Shown here: positions 6,378-8,561 of the stretch, piece after piece | How positions within the stretch are numbered: position 1 is the first letter of the stretch | How the letters are laid out: every line of letters starts with the position of its first letter | Program-made: the position numbers and the translations under genes | Notes under the pieces: model-generated | Seen by the model: only the letters and a program-made list of their open reading frames with translations | Databases searched by the model: none | Told to the model about the DNA's origin: nothing | Assembly (NCBI GenBank): GCA_009838385.1 | Contig: VXRS01000059.1 | Span: 11,893-20,453, forward strand | Source: Dehalococcoidia bacterium | Lineage (GTDB): Bacteria; Chloroflexota; Dehalococcoidia; Tepidiformales; Tepidiformaceae | DNA: 8,561 nucleotides | Direction: 5' to 3'

Positions 6378-8204
6378 GTGGATCAGGCCCGCATCCGCAA
6401 CTTCTGCATCATCGCCCACATCGACCACGGCAAGTCGACGCTCGCCGATCGCTTCCTGGAGGTGACGGGCACGGTCGCCGTGCGCGCCATGGAAGACCAG
6501 GTGCTCGACACCATGGACCTGGAGCGCGAGCGTGGCATCACCATCAAGGCCGCGGCCGCCCGCATGACCTATCGCGGGAACGACGGCGAGGAATACCAGT
6601 TCAACCTCATTGACACGCCCGGCCACGTCGACTTCACCTACGAGGTCTCCCGCTCCCTGGCCGCCTGCGAGGGCGCCATCCTGGTGGTCGATGCCTCCCA
6701 GGGCATCGAGGCGCAGACGCTCGCGAACGTCTACCTCGCGCTCGACCAGGGCCTCACGCTCATCCCCGTCATCAACAAGATCGACCTGCCCCACGCCGAG
6801 ACCGAACGCGTCGTCCACGAGCTCGAGCGCGTCGTCGGCTTCTCCGAGGACGAGATCATCCTCGCCAGCGCCAAGGAGGGCAGTGGCATCGCCGAGATCC
6901 TCGAGGCCATCCACGAGCGCGTCCCGCCCCCCGAGGGCGACCCCTCGGGCGAGGTGAAAGCACTCATCTTCGACTCCAAGTACGACGCTTATAAGGGCGT
7001 GCTCGCGCACGTGCGCGTCGTCGACGGCGGGATGCAGGGCCGCTCGGACCTGCGCCTGATGCAGACCGGCAAGACTTTCGAGCCGCTCGAATACGGCATC
7101 TTCGCCCCCGGCATGCAGCCGCTCGAAGGACTTGGGGCAGGCGAGGTCGGCTACATCGCGACTGGTCTCAAGGAGGTCGCCGACTGCCGCGTGGGCGATA
7201 CCGTCACGCTCGCCGAGACGCCCGCCGCTGAGCCCCTCCCCGGCTACCGCCAGGCCAAGCCCATGGTCTTCGCCGGCATCTACCCCACCGATTCCGACCA
7301 GTACCAGGAGCTGCGCGAGGCGCTGGAGCGCCTCGCCCTCAACGACGCCTCGCTCGTCTACGAGCCGGAGTCGTCGGCAGCGCTCGGGTTCGGGTTCCGC
7401 TGCGGCTTCCTCGGCCTGCTGCACCTCGAGATCGTGGTCGAGCGCCTTGAGCGCGAGTACGACCTCGGCCTGCTCACGACCGCCCCCAGCGTCGAGTACG
7501 AGGTCGAGTTGCGCTCCGGCGAGGTCGTCGCCATCGAGAACCCCTCCCTCCTGCCCAATCCCTCGCACATTGAGGAGATCCGCGAACCCTGGGCCACCAT
7601 CGACGTGGTCACCCCTAGCCGCCACATCGGGCAGGTTATGGACCTTGTGACCAGCCGGCGCGGGCAGTTCCTGCGGATGGAGTACCTCGAACCCGAGAGC
7701 GACCTCGCCCCCGGCGAGGCGCGTGTCCTCCTCGCCTATGAGATCCCGATGGCCGAGATACTTGTCGACTTCTACGACACCCTGAAGGGCTCCACGAGCG
7801 GCTACGCCAGTCTCGACTACCAGCCAGCCGGCTACCGCGCCGCCTCGCTGGTCAAGGTCGATGTGCTCGTCAACGGCCAGGTCGTCGACGCCCTCTCCAT
7901 CATCACCCACCGCGAAAACGCTTCCCGTGAGGGCCGCTCGCTCGTGCTGAAGCTGCGCAGCCTCATCCCCCGCCAGATGTTCGATGTGCCCCTGCAGGCC
8001 GCGATCGGTGGCCGTATCATTGCCCGCGAAACGGTCCGCGCGCTGCGCAAGAACGTCCTCGCCAAGTGTTACGGTGGCGACATAACGCGAAAGCGGAAGC
8101 TGCTTGAGAAGCAGGCCGAGGGCAAGAAGCGCATGAAGCGCGTCGGCAACGTGGAAATTCCGCAGGAGGCCTTCATGGCCGTCCTGCAGCTGCGCGAGGA
8201 CTAG
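6378..8204 (+). CDS. lepA: Elongation factor 4 (LepA) ribosome-associated GTPase
   Basis: Translational GTPase of the EF-G family that acts on the ribosome (back-translocation or initiation/assembly roles have been described). 608 residues, full length. G domain: G1 AHIDHGKST (13-21), G2 RGIT (52-55), G3 DTPGH (79-83), G4 NKID (133-136), G5 SAK (164-166). A domain II beta-barrel follows (about 190-280), then EF-G-like domains III and [12 protein letters not shown] (342-352) is a LepA hallmark. The LepA-specific C-terminal domain has [15 protein letters not shown] (565-579), GKKRMKRVG (582-590) and PQEAFMAVL (595-603). The start is GTG at 6378, giving the usual [17 protein letters not shown]-terminus. 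The next gene starts 9 nt after the stop, with its ribosome-binding site overlapping the lepA stop codon, so the two are almost surely cotranscribed. Confidence 0.98.
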   Translation: MDQARIRNFCIIAHIDHGKSTLADRFLEVTGTVAVRAMEDQVLDTMDLERERGITIKAAAARMTYRGNDGEEYQFNLIDTPGHVDFTYEVSRSLAACEGAILVVDASQGIEAQTLANVYLALDQGLTLIPVINKIDLPHAETERVVHELERVVGFSEDEIILASAKEGSGIAEILEAIHERVPPPEGDPSGEVKALIFDSKYDAYKGVLAHVRVVDGGMQGRSDLRLMQTGKTFEPLEYGIFAPGMQPLEGLGAGEVGYIATGLKEVADCRVGDTVTLAETPAAEPLPGYRQAKPMVFAGIYPTDSDQYQELREALERLALNDASLVYEPESSAALGFGFRCGFLGLLHLEIVVERLEREYDLGLLTTAPSVEYEVELRSGEVVAIENPSLLPNPSHIEEIREPWATIDVVTPSRHIGQVMDLVTSRRGQFLRMEYLEPESDLAPGEARVLLAYEIPMAEILVDFYDTLKGSTSGYASLDYQPAGYRAASLVKVDVLVNGQVVDALSIITHRENASREGRSLVLKLRSLIPRQMFDVPLQAAIGGRIIARETVRALRKNVLAKCYGGDITRKRKLLEKQAEGKKRMKRVGNVEIPQEAFMAVLQLRED

Positions 8205-8213
8205 GAGCGAAAG

Positions 8214-8450
8214 ATGATCAAGGCATTCGTGCTCATCGTGGTGGACCCGGCCGAGACCCAGAGCGTATTCGACTCCCTCCAGGGGGTGGACGGCATCTCC
8301 GAGGTCTACCAGGTGATGGGCCCCTACGACATCGTGGCGGTCATTGAGGCCCCCAGCATCACGCAGGTGCCCGCCCTCATCAGCCAGCACATCCGTGTGG
8401 TCGAGGGCATCGAGAGCACGACCACCTGCGTCACCTTCCCCGAGTCCTAG
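8214..8450 (+). CDS. Stand-alone Lrp/AsnC-type ligand-binding (RAM) domain protein
   Basis: 78-residue protein that is essentially one Lrp/AsnC C-terminal domain with no helix-turn-helix. It has the beta-alpha-beta-beta-alpha-beta order: strand KAFVLIVVD (3-11), a helix over ETQSVFDSLQG, strand ISEVYQVMG, the conserved turn GPYDIVAVIEA (36-46), a helix from SITQVPALI, and a final strand STTTCVTF. In full-length Lrp proteins this domain oligomerises and binds amino acids at subunit interfaces; stand-alone copies probably oligomerise and sense a small molecule, but lack DNA binding. The ATG at 8214 has AGGAG 6 nt upstream, overlapping the lepA TAG. Coupled to lepA, which could reflect only operon convenience. 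Fold assignment is firm; function unknown. Confidence 0.9.
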   Translation: MIKAFVLIVVDPAETQSVFDSLQGVDGISEVYQVMGPYDIVAVIEAPSITQVPALISQHIRVVEGIESTTTCVTFPES

Positions 8451-8458
8451 CCGACCCC

Positions 8459-8487
8459 TTGCTGCCGTACGAAACTTGCCGTACACT
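8459..8487 (+). promoter_or_regulatory. Candidate promoter for the right-edge regulator gene
   Basis: TTGCTG (8459-8464) as -35 and TACACT (8482-8487) as -10 are spaced 17 bp, with predicted start near 8494 and a leader of about 29 nt carrying GGGAG (8513-8517) 5 nt before the ATG. The -10 is good, the -35 matches only TTG. The promoter is embedded in the CCGTAC repeat array, as expected if the array is an operator. Confidence 0.5.
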
Positions 8488-8516
8488 GGATTCCGTACGG
8501 AACTTCCCGTACGGGA
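8465..8516 (+). repeat. Four-copy CCGTAC array with exact 14-bp period (probable operator)
   Basis: CCGTAC begins at 8465, 8479, 8493 and 8507, exactly 14 bp apart each time. The full units are CCGTACGAAACTTG, CCGTACACTGGATT, CCGTACGGAACTTC and CCGTACGGGAGTAG; units 1 and 3 are nearly the same, giving a higher 28-bp period. Copies 3 and 4 are perfect 12-bp palindromes, TTCCGTACGGAA (8491-8502) and TCCCGTACGGGA (8505-8516). The array covers the -35/-10 spacer, the -10 box, the predicted transcription start and the ribosome-binding site of the next gene, so a bound protein would block transcription. Phased short sites just upstream of a small DNA-binding protein gene are typical of autoregulation. 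Confidence 0.75.
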
Positions 8517-8522
8517 GTAGCC

Positions 8523-8561
8523 ATGTCAGCCCGCCTGGAAGTACGGCTCGACGACGAGCGG
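8523..8561 (+). CDS. Probable ribbon-helix-helix DNA-binding protein (N-terminal 13 codons only)
   Basis: Only MSARLEVRLDDER is in the window; the gene runs off the right edge. The ATG at 8523 has GGGAG 5 nt upstream. A basic start followed by an alternating strand (R-L-E-V-R-L) and then D-D-E-R opening a helix is the pattern of CopG/Arc/ParD-type ribbon-helix-helix proteins, where that strand pairs in the dimer and enters the DNA major groove. Such proteins are small repressors or antitoxins that bind repeated short sites in their own promoter, in line with the CCGTAC array directly upstream. With 13 residues the family call is an inference; a partner gene, for example a toxin, would lie beyond the window. 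Confidence 0.55.
   Translation, partial: MSARLEVRLDDER

Noticed and set aside
6225..8486. Very long open frame on the minus strand opposite lepA
   Set aside because: It is a GC-skew shadow: it lies antisense to an unmistakable full-length lepA and the adjoining gene, and its product is a low-complexity His/Asp/Gly/Leu-rich sequence with no recognisable domain.
8465..8516. CRISPR-like array
   Set aside because: The repeat is only 6-14 bp with a 14-bp period and no unique spacers, far below CRISPR repeat and spacer lengths; its position over a promoter favours an operator.

Overview
This is a GC-rich bacterial chromosomal window carrying mostly housekeeping genes on both strands. Coding density is high, intergenic gaps are short, and codon third positions strongly favour G/C. 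The gene set (LDH-like malate dehydrogenase, two-domain MazG, ArgH, LepA, a stand-alone Lrp-type ligand-binding domain) and several start codons with a -10-like box only 6-7 nt upstream would suit a GC-rich lineage such as Chloroflexota. That assignment is an inference from general character, not from a marker gene. I see no phage, transposon, CRISPR or integrase signal.

Layout, left to right. (1) 1-2016, minus strand: two peptide-type ABC transporter ATPases, an OppD/DppD-type protein followed 22 bp later by an OppF/DppF-type protein that runs off the left edge. (2) 2089-2290, minus: tRNA-Leu(UAG) and tRNA-Lys(CUU), probably one transcript (Lys first) from a promoter at 2304-2333, with a perfect 16-bp palindrome just upstream. 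(3) 2370-3870, minus: mazG and then a thioredoxin-fold protein with a single cysteine. (4) 3953-5329, plus: argH, divergent from mazG and convergent with mdh; the argH and mdh stop codons share one CTAG. (5) 5326-6264, minus: mdh, divergent from lepA. (6) 6378-8450, plus: lepA and, 9 nt later, a 78-residue Lrp/AsnC-type ligand-binding domain protein. (7) 8451-8561, plus: an intergenic region with four CCGTAC motifs at an exact 14-bp period, overlapping a promoter, followed by the first 13 codons of a probable ribbon-helix-helix DNA-binding protein cut by the right edge.

The genes do not form a single pathway. They cover peptide uptake, tRNA supply, nucleotide-pool cleaning (MazG), the last step of arginine synthesis (ArgH), the TCA cycle (Mdh) and translation (LepA). 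The least ordinary part is the right edge: a phased operator-like array in front of a small regulator or antitoxin gene, which looks like the start of an autoregulated cassette. No gap exceeds 300 bases; the longest without a called gene is about 113 bases (6265-6377).
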